The notes under the pieces: model-generated | Seen by the model: the letters and a program-made list of their open reading frames with translations, nothing else | Told to the model about the DNA's origin: nothing | Databases searched by the model: none | Shown: positions 22,420-33,340 of the stretch, in pieces | Position numbering within the stretch: the first letter of the stretch is position 1 | Layout of the letters: each line of letters starts with the position of its first letter | Translations under genes and position numbers: made by a program | Origin: Siphonodentalium dalli | Taxonomy: Eukaryota > Mollusca > Scaphopoda > Gadilida > Siphonodentaliidae | Assembly: GCA_032622095.1 (NCBI GenBank) | Contig: CP136064.1 | Span: 138,711,954-138,775,953, forward strand | DNA length: 64,000 bases | Reading direction: 5' to 3'

Positions 22420-23684
22420 TTAAGGACAGAACCACATACACGGAAGTGGCAGATACTAATAATAAAAATATTATGCGCAAAATTAGCAAACTGATCAAAA
22501 AACATTCACAATGTCTTACAGAAAAAGAAGTTGACTATCTCAGAGTATTTGAACCTCGGTGCAGTTATTTTTATGGATTGCCAAAAATTCATAAATCTAA
22601 ACTACATGTAATACAGCAATCAATTCAATGCCAGAAGAGCGAAAATATTGAGTTATTAAGACCCGAGGACCTCAAATTAAGACCAATCGTCGCCGGCCCA
22701 GTATGTCCGACGCACAGATTGAGTAACCTTCTGGACATTCTGTTAAAACCACTGTTACCTAATATTCCAAGTTATCTACGGGACGATATACAGTTCATCC
22801 GAACCCTACCCAGGACTGTCAAACAAGACGCTATACTAGCTAGTTTTGACGTTGTGAGTCTGTATAGCACCAATCCACATAATTTAGGCTTGGAAGCTAT
22901 ACGATATTGGATCGATAAATGCAGAGAATCAATAGATGAACGCTTCACAAAAGAGTTTTTCACTGAAGGACTACAACTTGTATTGGAAAATAACATTTTG
23001 TTCTTCAACGACAGATTCTATCGACAAATAATTGGTACTGCTATGGGCACTAAAGTAGCCCCAACTTATGCAAATATAACAGTGGGATATCTAGAAGCAA
23101 AATTGCACGAGATCATGTCCAACAAATTCGACGATTCATATGCAACATATATACGACAATCGTGGAAACGTTATATTGATGACTGCTTTCTCATTTGGGA
23201 CCCAACTCAAGGGGACTTGAATGAATTCCACAATATCCTCAACTCGCTAAATCCGGCAATACAATTCACGATAGAAACCGACAATAATGAGTTGCCATTC
23301 CTGGATGTCCTCGTGAAAAAATCAGCAGAACGAATCACGACGGATATTTACTATAAACCTACCGACACGCATCAGGATTTAAACTTTAAGTCGTGTCATC
23401 CATCAAACACCAAACGGGATGTTCCGTATTGCCTCGCACGGAGGGTTTGTACCATTGTGGACGATGTCGTACAGAGAAACATCCGACTGGAGGAACTCCG
23501 GACATTCCTCTTGGCACAAGAATACCCGAAAAAACTAATTGATAATGGTATTGTTAAAGCCAAGAAAATTCCTCTCATAGAGCTCCGCACAGACAAAACT
23601 AAAGAATGCAATCCCGATCTCATTCTTTTGTGGTTACACACAATCCTCGACATCCAAATGTTATGCAAACGGCTAAATCATTGA
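22407..23684 (+). CDS. Penelope-like reverse transcriptase domain
   Basis: 425 codons; the first few come from the MITE terminus and real PLE sequence starts at about 22420. Visible RT blocks: FYGLPKIHK (55-63), LRPIVAGP (91-98), ASFDVVSLY with the motif A Asp (145-153), GTAMGTKVAPTYAN (200-213), the catalytic RYIDDCFLIW (245-254), LPFLDVLV (286-293) and YYKPTD (305-310). The catalytic Asp pair is intact. The usual LYTNIP block reads LYSTNP. The C-terminal ~25 residues are out of frame: the continuation is in the frame starting at 23606, so one indel lies near 23600-23640. Function: copies element RNA into cDNA primed at a nick made by the GIY-YIG domain. Confidence 0.85.
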   Translation: MYCYLKDRTTYTEVADTNNKNIMRKISKLIKKHSQCLTEKEVDYLRVFEPRCSYFYGLPKIHKSKLHVIQQSIQCQKSENIELLRPEDLKLRPIVAGPVCPTHRLSNLLDILLKPLLPNIPSYLRDDIQFIRTLPRTVKQDAILASFDVVSLYSTNPHNLGLEAIRYWIDKCRESIDERFTKEFFTEGLQLVLENNILFFNDRFYRQIIGTAMGTKVAPTYANITVGYLEAKLHEIMSNKFDDSYATYIRQSWKRYIDDCFLIWDPTQGDLNEFHNILNSLNPAIQFTIETDNNELPFLDVLVKKSAERITTDIYYKPTDTHQDLNFKSCHPSNTKRDVPYCLARRVCTIVDDVVQRNIRLEELRTFLLAQEYPKKLIDNGIVKAKKIPLIELRTDKTKECNPDLILLWLHTILDIQMLCKRLNH

Positions 23685-24220
23685 TACCAATTCTTCACAA
23701 AAGTCCAAAGATGAAGCAATTGGTAAAAACTGATCACTTACTACAGAGCAAGCGACAGCCTTGGAATATAAAAAAGATTCTAACACGAGCCAAGTTTGAC
23801 AGTGGTGAAAAACGAGATAAAGAAATCACCAGATGTGGCGACCCCAGATGCGGGACATGTTTCTGTATATTAACCGGGACACACTTCCTATTAAAGAATG
23901 GACAAGATGTTCGCCCTAATGAAAACATGGACTGCAAATCCCAAAATCTAATTTATGTTATAATATGTTCGGGGTGTAGGGAATTCTATGTTGGAGAGAC
24001 GGGAAATTCCCTTGTGGAAAGAACACGGATCCACCGCTCGCAGATCAAACATCCGGCATTACGGATGATTCCCTTAAGTGGACATCTCGATGACTGTGGC
24101 GGTAAATCCTTCCGCATTTTCCCATTACACAAGATGATGCAAGTTAGCAGATTCAAAAGACTTCAAAAGGAAGAAAACTTCCGGAAGCTTTTGAATCCGA
24201 CACTAAACTCCATCATCTAA
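23606..24220 (+). CDS. PLE C-terminal part: Cys cluster and GIY-YIG endonuclease
   Basis: Open frame continuing the RT ORF after a frameshift; its own ATG is not the natural start. FVVTHNPRHPNV (~8-19) is the PLE linker. A cysteine cluster CGDPRCGTCFC (77-87) is typical of Neptune/Poseidon-type PLEs. GIY-YIG motif: LIYVIICSGCREFYVGETG (115-133), followed by R139, R141 and H143, a GHLDDC segment (159-164) and EENFRKLLNPTLN near the end, where the family has its catalytic Glu and the conserved P-LN. All expected landmarks are present, so the endonuclease looks intact apart from its separation from the RT. Confidence 0.85.
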   Translation: MQSRSHSFVVTHNPRHPNVMQTAKSLIPILHKSPKMKQLVKTDHLLQSKRQPWNIKKILTRAKFDSGEKRDKEITRCGDPRCGTCFCILTGTHFLLKNGQDVRPNENMDCKSQNLIYVIICSGCREFYVGETGNSLVERTRIHRSQIKHPALRMIPLSGHLDDCGGKSFRIFPLHKMMQVSRFKRLQKEENFRKLLNPTLNSII

Positions 24221-24283
24221 TCATGACGTCACATACCAACCTCCCGGAAGTGACGTCACAATACAAAATAAAAATGGCGGAAC

Positions 24284-24327
24284 CTGAAGATCGGCCCTGA
24301 AGCCGTGAAAGGCCTAGTTTTAAAGCC
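24284..24327 (+). ncRNA. Possible degenerate hammerhead ribozyme motif in PLE 3' region
   Basis: CTGAAGA (24284-24290), a 4-bp stem CGGC/GCCG around CCTGAA, then GAAA (24307-24310). This is the CUGANGA-stem II-GAAA core order of hammerhead ribozymes, which PLEs are known to carry. Against it: the first stem II pair is U-U, and stem III with the UH cleavage site is not clear (GGC/GCC around an 11-nt loop lacks the expected A-U closing pair). Confidence 0.35.
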
Positions 24328-24669
24328 AAATGATGTGTTTGTGTTTTTAATCACATGTTATCATCTATATATATATATATGTCCACTCGGATGTGTTGGC
24401 ACCTATGAGGCGCGTGCATGAATTGAATATGTACAATCATACATATACACTTATTCAAACGACCAGATGTTTGGTTGTTTTCGTTATCTGATACAGCGCA
24501 TATACGGGAAAGTAATGAAAAGGAGTATCAGATTTGTGACCAAAATGTTGATATTGTGTCCGGAGATATGTCACTCAATTATTCACACGATTATTTGTGT
24601 TAGCGCGCGAACTTAGTTACAATTGCTGTTTGGTAGCTACTCCATATGTGTTTGGTCAGCTTTACAAAT

Positions 24670-25565
24670 AAGTTGATTAGCATGAGTTCAATTTGAATGG
24701 GACCCTCCATCTGAGCTGGTATGCACCAAAAGGAAGACTGCTACCAGATCCATGGAAGAAGATAGGGAGTCAAGAAAACAAGACGTGTCTTTACCAAGCA
24801 AGTCAATTATTTTATACCAGACCTGATTGTGGGAATGGCATAAATATGGACATTTAGTTATAACATGGACCACTTCACAAGCTATTTCCATTTTGCATAC
24901 CGAGCAGTTTGAATTAAAATCATAAGCCGACTTTATAGCGATGAGTTGCAACTGTGTAAAGGTGCTTATCTTGTGGGAACAGTTTACATGATGTCCAAAG
25001 TCTAGACATGGAAAGAGAAGGGTGAATGGATTGAAAAATGCTGAGGTTAACATTAGATTTCACTTTGCAACGCCAATCTTCTGTATATTAAGTTTATTTT
25101 TGACCATCCGTTTCCAGCTGAATCACGAGGGAAATTTGTATTCGCGCGAAAATGTTTGAAGCACAGTTGCGAGTTCTGTTTTCTCGAGAATTTGTGTGAC
25201 ATCTTTAAAGAAAGAACTGCCAATAATTCCAACTAAGTTAAATTCATGCATTCTAAATGGGAACACTTGTTTAGCAGTTTTTCTCGGATCAGCTCTGCAC
25301 AAAGCTCCGAGGAATGACAGCTTGGGTTGGTCGATATGATAACTTATCGATTTGATACCACATAGTCCCTGTGCAATGCACCTACTTGTTCGAACGGGCA
25401 AGCCTTGGAAATTTTTGATGCAACATCTATGTGCCTTCTCAAGCTTTTCTCTTTCTCAGTTGGAAATGTTCCAGAGTAGTTCTGAGCTATATAGACCGGC
25501 TGGTAATACCATTGATTGATATATTTTTGTGCTGGTCATTGGTGTCATCCCACCGTCATAAATTC
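24670..25565 (-). pseudogene. 3' fragment of a LINE reverse transcriptase (thumb and C-terminal Cys motif)
   Basis: Read from 25565 downward the frame gives GGMTPMTSTKIYQSMVLPAG, then LEKAHRCCIKNFQGLP and RTSRCIAQGLCG (~25150-25440). These are standard blocks of the RT thumb/connection region in CR1/Jockey-like LINEs. A second piece (24688-25053) has LQLIAIKSAYDFNSNCSVCK and a later C-P pair, a C-terminal zinc-finger-like motif. At least one stop and one frameshift separate the pieces. The 5' side ends at repeated ACGAACACAA sequence, so the copy is 5'-truncated. Confidence 0.6.
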
Positions 25566-25795
25566 TGGTCCTACTAAACAACGAACACAAACGAACACAA
25601 ACGAACATAAACGAACACAGGTCCAAAAATCGGAATAGAAGGGTGAAATTTGGTTTGTGGGTGCGTGTGGGTCCACTCTATGTGTATGTGGTGTTATTTC
25701 CAACTTTGATCACTTATTTTTTGAGTTATTAGCATTATTTGAATACAAAACTACTAAACAACGAACACAAACGAACATAAGATTAGCCATACTGC
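25566..25795. repeat. ACGAACACAAACGAACA repeats
   Basis: CTACTAAACAACGAACACAA begins at about 25571 and again at 25751, with further ACGAACA(C/T)AA units between 25590 and 25620. The copies flank a ~130-bp spacer with GGGTGAAATTTGGTTTG. Confidence 0.5.
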
Positions 25796-27480
25796 AAAGG
25801 TGTTAATTAACTATATACGGCGTACTCTGTCTCCTTGTTAATTGCACATCTGTGAGTTGTTTTTACTGCAAGGTGATTGTCAGTTTTGTCACTGATGGCA
25901 ATTAAAACACGGGAAACATCAGAGGTCGGCGGTATGTATGAATTCATGTATGAATGTGATCCGAAGTACGAACTATTGTTTCGCGCATAGCCACACATAC
26001 ATGTGGTTCTTTCTAAGTTTAATTTCGTTGTTCGATTTTCCACTTCTCCTCGATAGAGGATATTATTTTCGTTATTTTTATCAGTCGAAAAGTTGCACAT
26101 CAAATTTGTTCAACTTCCATCTTAAGATACTACAGGTAAGGTCAGTCCCGTCGTAGTTTAGACATCGAATTGCAGCGACATGGAGTTGAACAAAATTTAT
26201 GTAGATATCTCTCTCATGTACCCGTCTACGGTAATATCTATAACCGAGAAACCATCTTTAGAATATTGTGTTGTTGGAGAACAAATCAATGCGACCAGCA
26301 GTCTACCAGATGGTGAACCAAAGCATTATCAAAAGACCTCAACGTTAGTTATTAACTGAGTTGTTCCTTTGAAAATCCAAAGGATGGAACCAGTCTGGCT
26401 TTCATGTTTTTTTTTTTGGTGAAATTGGTTATTAGGGAAATTCTGTTACGTGTATCTACCGAAAATATTCGCTCCTTCTTCGGAAAATAATAAATACTAG
26501 TTTAGAGTGCACCTAACCTTTTCCCAGGCTTGTCTGATACTGTGCGCGAGACATAGTTCCAAACCTCTTTTTGTTCCTATTCCTTTGAGGTTTTACAGTT
26601 GAAATATAATATTACATGTTTAGTGTAAACATAATTTATTCCAATCAGAATAATAACATATTTAAACATTTGACAAACATGTTACAGTAAGACAGAATAA
26701 TATAAATAATCTATTGATTGGAAATTATTGTTTCGTTCATTTCCATGGTGCGTGAATGCTTGTGAACCTGGAAAATGTGAGAAGTTATTGATTGATTGAT
26801 ACTTTATTCTCATGATTACAAATGAATATTGAGAAATACAGAGTGATATTTACAAAAGGATTTGAAGATATATACACATACTATATACATGTCTCCGGTG
26901 CAATGGGGAAATCGAGATTACACTAAACAATTTTGTTTGTTTGTTTGTTTTTTTTTGTACGAAGACCTTACAGTACGTTTTTCTACGCGAATTCCGAAAT
27001 GGATCATGAGTCGAGTTGGATTCGAAGTACGACGGTAATTGTATATTTAATTACGTTAATCGTCTATAAACAGATGTGAGTTATATACCAGTCTGTTAAT
27101 TAAATGTTGTTCCTGGTAGTATTCATAAAATTGGGCATAATGATTATATTCACTAAGTGCAGATAGCCAGATACTCGGTGAATGGAGCTGCATGGAATTA
27201 CAATTCGCCAGTATGATATCGCTGTCAGTGTCAAGCTTTGCTTCGCGATCACACTGTGTTATTGCTTTTGCCTATCAACTGTCTCTGTGTTGGTCAGTAG
27301 GTCATTTGCGACCTGGAATAAGTGTGATTTCCTAACAGCTGGTTGATATCGATTATTTTATAGTCATGATAATTTTTGCTAGGTGCACCATCATCAACAA
27401 TAATTATACAATATATTAATTAATATTAATTAAGACCTATAGTTTAAATTAACTTGAAAATTAAGTGATCAGTTTTTCAA
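25796..27480. other. No gene recognised; possible splice-like signals only
   Basis: A CAG/GTAAGG donor-like site at ~26133 and a Glu/Asn/Lys-rich minus ORF (25807-26103) exist, but no domain or partner exon supports a gene. A (TTTG)n run lies near 26930. Confidence 0.3.
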
Positions 27481-28440
27481 ATTTTCACTACATATAACTT
27501 GATATCACTAGCATATATATACATAACAACCCTACTTGGTGTGTGTGTATCTACCATATTAAGGGTTGATCTGCTGATGATGCATATTCTGCGCGTCACG
27601 CCATTTTCAGGCCTATATATATATGCATTTTTACCCATTAAATTGAAAGAGACAACCATTCGTTTCCCAAAATGGCAAAGAATAGTGACCACTCGCTCAT
27701 ATACTCTAACACAATCCCCTCACAAACCGCGAGAGAAAATACAACATATTTCTTTATTAACTGCATGCTGTCGAATTTAACCACATAGGCCTACATAAAA
27801 TGGAGGAAAAATTCAGGCTAGAGAGTTATATCTCCATGTGCACTCTGTGTTTTTAAGTCTATAAACACTATTTGATTTGAATATTCTTTTGAATAGTCTT
27901 ACCATTGCTATAAACACTATTTGATTTGAATATTCTTGTGAATAGTCTTACCATTGAGATATTCATTCGTTCAAACCAGTTGATCTATGTTGTAACTTGG
28001 CTTTTAGTCGCTGGGCTCCGGCATCTGGGCTTTTAGTCACAACTGAAATACAAATAAGTGAGAATATCTTGGAGCGAATTTCTGCAACAATTTCACCGCC
28101 TGGTGGACCCATTTGGAAAAAAATGCATTCCCTGTGTCTAATTCTACATTTTGATATACTATACGTCCCATTATATTGAATATACCGGCTGAAATCGATC
28201 CTGTAATTGTAGACATCGAGTCTATTTTTAGCTGTTTTATCGGAGCGTGTTTGCGTGTTCGCCATTACAATATTCGCACTAAAACAGCCATATTGTAGCT
28301 AAAACGAATGCACAGTATTCCACTGCGTTATTTGATACCTAAAACTTATTGTTTGCTTGTGTATTCATCGAGAAATCTACATTAATGTCGAACGCAGTTT
28401 TTCGTGTTTGTGGCATTTTATGTTAGGTCAGTTGTCGACA
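27481..28440. other. No gene; one 48-bp tandem duplication
   Basis: ATAAACACTATTTGATTTGA begins at about 27862 and 27911, each followed by ATATTCTT-TGAATAGTCTTACCATTG. This is a two-copy direct repeat. Nothing else is supported. Confidence 0.5.
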
Positions 28441-28852
28441 GGATAATGTAACTTCCGGTGTCCGGTCAGTGGCGGTGTGGATAGGGCGAATGTGGGCCTT
28501 TCGTTAGACACCAAAAGTAGCCCTCTATGCGCTGTATTCCTCGAGCTATCGGCTGTCCTACGCAATTTGAAAATCCTGTCCCGCAGATTGTCATGCTATC
28601 CCAAATTCCACCCCATGTTAGTTCAGTTGTCGATCAAATAATGCATATTCTGGTGTTTGGTTAGTGGCGGGGTTAATATGTTTGGATAGGGCGAACGTGT
28701 GCCTTTCGTTAGACACCAAAATGAGCCCCCTACGCCCTGTATTCCTCGAGATATCGGCCGTCCCACGCAATTTTAAATTCTGTCCCGCAGATTGTCGTTT
28801 TGTCCCATATCCCATCCCATCCCGCAGATTGTCATGTCCCGCACAGGGACCA
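28440..28852. repeat. Two-copy ~195-bp tandem repeat bordering the LINE
   Basis: Both copies contain CAGTTGTCGA, GATAGGGCGAA, CCTTTCGTTAGACACCAAAA, GTATTCCTCGAG and CCCGCAGATTGTC. The second ends in CCCATCCCATCCCGCAGATT, directly next to the 3' end of the minus-strand LINE coding sequence. Confidence 0.65.
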
Positions 28853-28854
28853 TG

Positions 28855-29302
28855 AGCGGTCCGTATTTTTGAATTGTGACTTCGATTCATTGAAAACAAT
28901 GACGACAATTTTGGATGCATTGTATCTAAATCGCCAAGTAGTACTGAACTGAGTACATATATCGCACATCATTTGCAGGCCGTGTCCTGTAAAGGAAAGT
29001 AGAGTCATGTCGTCTGCTTGAGTGGGTGCACAACAATTATTTGACATCATAGACATGCCGTCTTCAGAAGCGACGTGCTGACTAATTAGATCATTGATGT
29101 ATAACGAATACATTATAGGAGATAACAGTTATCCCTGTCTGGCTCCTTGTAAAACATTGAACCATCGGGACAATATATTATTATATTTCACACAACATAT
29201 TATTCCTGTGAAGAGATTGCGTAGCACGTGCTATATGTTACCACAAATACCTTTTAAATGCAGCTTATACATAAGACCATTTATCCATACGGTGTCGAAG
29301 GC
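28855..29302 (-). pseudogene. LINE RT palm (minus-strand LINE), downstream of nested insertion
   Basis: The first residues encoded past the insertion are AFDTVWINGLMYKL, the continuation of motif A. After decay, LSPIMYSLYINDLISQ follows a QGD-like block, then QADDMTLLSF, motif C with Gln in place of the usual Tyr. The frame ends near 28855, where the GC-richer tandem repeat begins, so thumb and 3' UTR are missing. Confidence 0.65.
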
Positions 29303-29676
29303 AAAAGAGACAGACTGCGTAAAATTGCTTTGAAGTCAAAAAATGTGCGAAAAAGTGCGAAACACAGTCAATAACATGAAAAAATACGCCAGAGCCCGCT
29401 ATGAAGAAACACTTAAAAAACTGTTCGAGAGCATCCATCATCCAAATACTTTTGGCACTGCATAAAGGAAATTATGCAAACCAAACGCAAGGACGCTATC
29501 CCCCCTCTTACCATTGGCAGTGGCAACTTAGTGTTTGACGACCACACCAAAGCATCCATGCTCAATGGTGTGTTCATCTCTAATTCAGACCTCGACCAAT
29601 ATTTACCCAGAAATGTAGCAACACTGTAACAGACATTGAATTCACTATCGAAGATATAATTTGTGCTATTAGAACG

Positions 29677-30285
29677 TTGAAACCGAACAAAGCATCTGGC
29701 CACGATGGAATCACCGTTAAAATGATCCAAATCACAAGCCCAGCTATCGCCACCCCCATTAAAGCTCTTTTAAAGAAATCACTCGAGTTTAGCAATTTTC
29801 CGACAAAGTGGAAACAGGCAAATGTTATCCCTATCTACAAGAAAAATGATAAATCCAGCTGTAAAAACTACCGCCCTATATCCTTACTCCCGTGCCTCAG
29901 TAAGATCGTGGAGAAAATCGTTCTGAAATCCTTATCCGCCCATTTCTCAAATAATAATATACTATTCCAATATCAATCAGGATTTGTCCCCGGGCACAGC
30001 ACAACATTCCAGTTACTTGAGATATACCTCATGCTGTGCCAGGCCCTCGATGAGAAGTTAAATACGTCAGCAATATTTTGCGATATTTCCAAAGCGTTTG
30101 AGAGAGTCTGGCAGAGGGGGTTGTTATTCAAACTGGAACAATACGGAGTTACTGGAAACATCCACAACTGGCTAAACAGTTATCTCTCCAACAGATCACA
30201 ACATTTCTTAGTTGGTAACTCCTTTTCTGATTATCACATTATTCCGGCAGGAGTCCCACAAGGATCTATCCTTGGACCTTCCTGA
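29677..30285 (+). pseudogene. CR1/L2-like RT, fingers and motif A-B
   Basis: LKPNKASGHDGIT opens the RT, then KQANVIPIYKKNDKSSCKNY, RPISLLPCLSKIVEKIV, QSGFVPGHSTT, CDISKAFERVWQRGL (motif A with catalytic Asp) and AGVPQGSILGP (motif B). The frame ends at a TGA caused by a small deletion right after ILGP; the next frame continues FLTYINDL. Upstream, 29340-29676 encodes decayed linker in two frames. Confidence 0.8.
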
Positions 30286-30800
30286 CATATATAAATGACC
30301 TGGCAACGACCATACACTCCTGTACGCGTATGTATGCAGATGACACTTGTTTCTTCACTGCACAACCATCAGTCGAAGACAGTTCGCGGGAACTATTCGA
30401 AGATTTTGATAGAGTATATTGCTGGTCGAAACAATGGTTGGTTACATTCAATGCAGACAAAACAAAATCTATGGTGTTTTCGCTCACTCCCTCCGAAGAT
30501 CATTTGGATCTTGATCTTGATGATCGCGACATTGAGCAAGTAGCTTGCCACAAACATCTTGGAATTTCTATACAATCAAATCTTCATTGGGACACTCATA
30601 TCAATGAAATCTGCAGTCGAGTGGCAACCAGACTGTCACAACCAAGGAGAATGAAATTTCTTGTAAATAGACAAACCCTCGAAATAATGTTCAAAACTTA
30701 TGTACTCCCGATTTTGGAATACGGAGACGTTGTCTGTGACAACGCCCCCATTGCCTCCTCCGGAAACTCGACCGCCTCTATATTGACGCCAGTAGAATAG
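30286..30800 (+). pseudogene. CR1/L2-like RT, motif C and thumb start
   Basis: FLTYINDLATT leads to MYADDTCFFTA with an intact YADD, then WLVTFNADKTKSMVFS, HKHLGISIQSNLHWDTHI and FKTYVLPILEYGDVV. These are consecutive RT blocks in the order seen in the 51.9-kb element. A frameshift at about 30760 moves the continuation (RKLDRLYIDASRIVSG) into the next frame. Confidence 0.8.
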
Positions 30801-30808
30801 TAAGTGGC

Positions 30809-31537
30809 GTGACACGTTCGGTATCAGATGAGAGAGTACTATTCGAACTCGGATGGGCTCCCCTTAAAGAAAGACGAAACCTTCATAAAATGCATACCTG
30901 GAATAAAATATTAACCAATCATGTCCCAAACTACCTCACAAAGTTACTACCCCATACTGTCAGTGAAGCATCCCGATACCCCATCATATACCCTTTACGA
31001 TACATAAACTACTTCACTAATACGGCCCGTTTCAAATCGAGTTTCATCCCGTCCATGATCGATGAATGGAATTTATCATGCAAAACCACTACCGACAACA
31101 AAAAACTTACTGACCCCTCATCAGAACCAACTAAAGATGAAATCACAAGTGACATGTATAAAACTTATTGCAAACAAGAAATTACTATAAAACCCCCATC
31201 ATGCTGTAACGCTGGTCAGAGGAAACTAAACATACTGCACTGTAGAATCAGAAATGACTGCAGTGATCTAAACTTCGACAAACATGAAAATTACATCTCG
31301 GCTCAACCATCATGTAGTTGTGGTCATGCATGTGAAGACGCTAACCATATTTTCTTCAGTTGTCCTTGGCACGCAGACTCCAGAGAACTGATGTTGGCAA
31401 GGTTGGATGAACTTAATGTATCTATCGTCTCTGAAAAACATCTCCTGATCGGCATCCCTCACTATAGTGAAACAATAAATACGCGCATTTACGAGACAGT
31501 CCATTCATTTATTTCTTCGACTGACCGCTTCTCATAA
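30809..31537 (+). pseudogene. CR1/L2-like RT, C-terminal domain with Cys/His motif
   Basis: TRSVSDERVLFELGWAPLKE, then LHKMHTWNKILTNHVPNYLT and later CSCGHACEDANHIFFSCPW (near residues 168-187). This CxCG-ED-H-FF-CP signature closes the ORF of many CR1/L2-like elements. The stop at about 31535 lies 245 bp before the element end, so this is the natural C terminus. Confidence 0.75.
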
Positions 31538-31786
31538 ATATTACCCTACCCCCTACCGCGAGACCATAGCCACTCCAAACAGCTACAGCATTCCACTTTA
31601 AAATTTGAACCTATCTCTAAATACTTTTATTAGCAGCCAAATGCCAGAGGAGAGGGGCTCTGATAAGTTCCGTAACTTGTGCTCCGATCCTCTGTGCCCA
31701 CACAACTATCTATATATGTCTATAATAATATGTGTAATTTGTATATACATTTGTGTGTCACAATAAATATGTTCAATCAATCAGGC

Positions 31787-32300
31787 TTTTTTGTGCATCA
31801 AGAAAGCACGAGTAAAGTTAATTGCCTTCCTCCTTAGCGAATGATATGCACTCTTGTACCATATATGAGGCCATCATTGCACTGACACCTTTCTGGAACC
31901 CGTGTTGGAGAGGGTTAGTCCGAATGATATGTTCGACATTATTTTGGAGGCGCGACAGAATGACATTCTCAAGATATTTATATAGGACGGGGAGTATGGT
32001 AATGGCTCTGTAGTTATTAAATAAGTGTTTGGGTTTTGTGCCTCCGTTGTGGAGGGGTACTATGATTCCAAGCTTGGATTTATCCGGAACGTGATGAGAT
32101 TGGAGTATTTTAGTGAACATTTAAGCAGTTCTATGTAATAATTCATCGCCGCCATAGATTATATGTTCATAATTTAGTTTGTCAAGACTCTGCGCTTTGT
32201 TTTTGGTAAGAGCGGCACGCAGCTCCGCGAGCTCTTCGAATGTGACAGGATAACATAACTTGATATCAATAGGGTCGCCGTTTGAACTGAGAGATTATAT
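31787..32300 (-). pseudogene. LINE RT fingers (minus-strand LINE), upstream of nested insertion
   Basis: KNKAQSLDKLNYEHIIYGG (~32210-32140), a frame break, then GIIVPLHNGGTKPKHLFNNY and RAITILPVLYKYLENVILSRL. These are the RT blocks before motif A. A TAA ends the open frame at 31818. Just after it the sequence encodes YSCFLDAQK, leading into motif A, with one extra A. The plus-strand LINE is inserted exactly there. Confidence 0.7.
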
Positions 32301-32337
32301 ATATATATGTTCTCACAAAATCTTCAACATGTGTATG

Positions 32338-32994
32338 TCATGAATCATTGAACGTTTTATTATTAAGTGGTGCATAAAGACATTCAAAGTACGAAGCCCA
32401 GACCTCATATACTTCTTCTGGAGTACGAATTATCTTCCCGGTGTGTTCAAAGTATGTCGAACAGCTATTTCGATTTCTGCGGCGTCTCGAGTTGAATAAG
32501 CGAAAGAAAAGGTCCTGATCCATATTAGCGGTTTGTTCGAGTTCTGCGTCACATTGTGCCAAATATTGGTACATTGTGTTCCTATGCTCTGAGCGAAACT
32601 GACGTTTGGCGTTTTTGTAGTTGACATACGAAGGGAACCGAGAACATGTAGGTCTGCCTTCGGATATCCATTGCAATCTTAGCTCCCGCGTGTACTTATG
32701 ACGATTTTACAATTCAGTGTTCCAGTATGGTTTAATATGTTTTTTGTATTTACGTTTTGGAACCTCCTTATTGGCAGACGCATGAAGAACAGAAACCACT
32801 CGATCATAATACATGTTTAAAGACTCGCTGTCTGTTATCTCGAAGTCTGGAAGACTTGCTTCTACTCTATATTTATACCGTGCAATTGATTCCGGATCAC
32901 GTGAACAAGATTTGCATTTGTATTGTATGCACGGATTTAAAAGAATGTTTCCGGTTTCGGATTGAACGTTCAAGCCTAAACTAGCATGGACGGG
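32338..32994 (-). pseudogene. LINE ORF2 linker between endonuclease and RT
   Basis: Two frames (32707-32994 and 32338-32676) encode a Lys/Arg/Tyr-rich linker: KRKYKKHIKPYWNTEL, a KPYW-type block found before the RT in many LINEs, and then SYVNYKNAKRQFRSEHRN and FFRLFNSRRRRN. A stop and a frame change separate them. No catalytic residues are expected in this part. Confidence 0.6.
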
Positions 32995-33340
32995 TCAGTG
33001 ATTTGAAACGTTCAGTGAACAATCGTCAAACACAGAAGCTGAAACAACATTATGAACATCAGACTCTGAAACAATAATATGGTCAATCGTTGAGTACGCT
33101 ACACCACCAGGGGCGACGAATGTTGGAATTGCGGCACCAGACATGCGACTATCCATCAGAGACACGAAATGGGTCTGGTTTAAAAGTTGTTTAAATAATT
33201 TGTCTCTTGAGTTTCTATTAACTAAGTCTGCATTAAAGTCACACATTACAATCACTGAACCCAGGGTGGGGTACCCTCTTATTAGTCCTTTAATTTTGGA
33301 TATGTAGCTTTTATAAAAAGCAATTTTGTAATTGCTAGAA
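32995..33340 (-). pseudogene. EEP endonuclease, C-terminal half (minus-strand LINE)
   Basis: From the TIR element downward: NYKIAFYKSYISKIKGLI, GSVIVMCDFNADLVNR (GDFN-type motif with Cys for Gly), then YSTIDHIIVSE (the xxDHI motif) and a final SNH where S-D-H is usual. The TGA at 32995-32997 replaces the Trp expected in NHWPV; the same frame continues to 32707. So endonuclease and linker were one ORF, broken here by a single stop. Confidence 0.7.

Larger units (their letters stand above)
21542..24385 (+). mobile_element. Penelope-like retroelement (PLE), 5'-incomplete and interrupted
   Basis: It encodes, in order, a PLE N-terminal block, a reverse transcriptase with GTAMGTKVAP and RYIDDCF, a CxxC-type cluster and a GIY-YIG endonuclease. 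That architecture is diagnostic for endonuclease-positive PLEs. It is disabled by a 637-bp MITE (21783-22419) and one frameshift near 23600-23640. TA runs flank it on both sides, so it probably sits in a TA microsatellite. Neither boundary nor any long-terminal-repeat-like structure could be fixed. Confidence 0.8.
29303..31782 (+). mobile_element. 5'-truncated CR1/L2-like LINE nested in the minus-strand LINE
   Basis: Flanked by AGGC on both sides (29299-29302 and 31783-31786), a 4-bp candidate target duplication. It starts within the linker before the RT and so lacks the endonuclease, as expected for 5' truncation in target-primed reverse transcription. The 3' UTR (31536-31782) and end CAATAAATATGTTCAATCAATC resemble the 3' end of the 51.9-kb element (CAATAAATATGTTTAAACC). 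Confidence 0.75.

Noticed and set aside
25566-25795. ACGAACACAA repeats considered as a CRISPR-like or telomere-like array
   Set aside because: Units too short and irregular, eukaryotic repeat context, no spacers of constant length.
25807-26103. 98-aa minus ORF with a donor-like site nearby on the plus strand
   Set aside because: No domain, no partner exon, and the splice-like signal is on the other strand.
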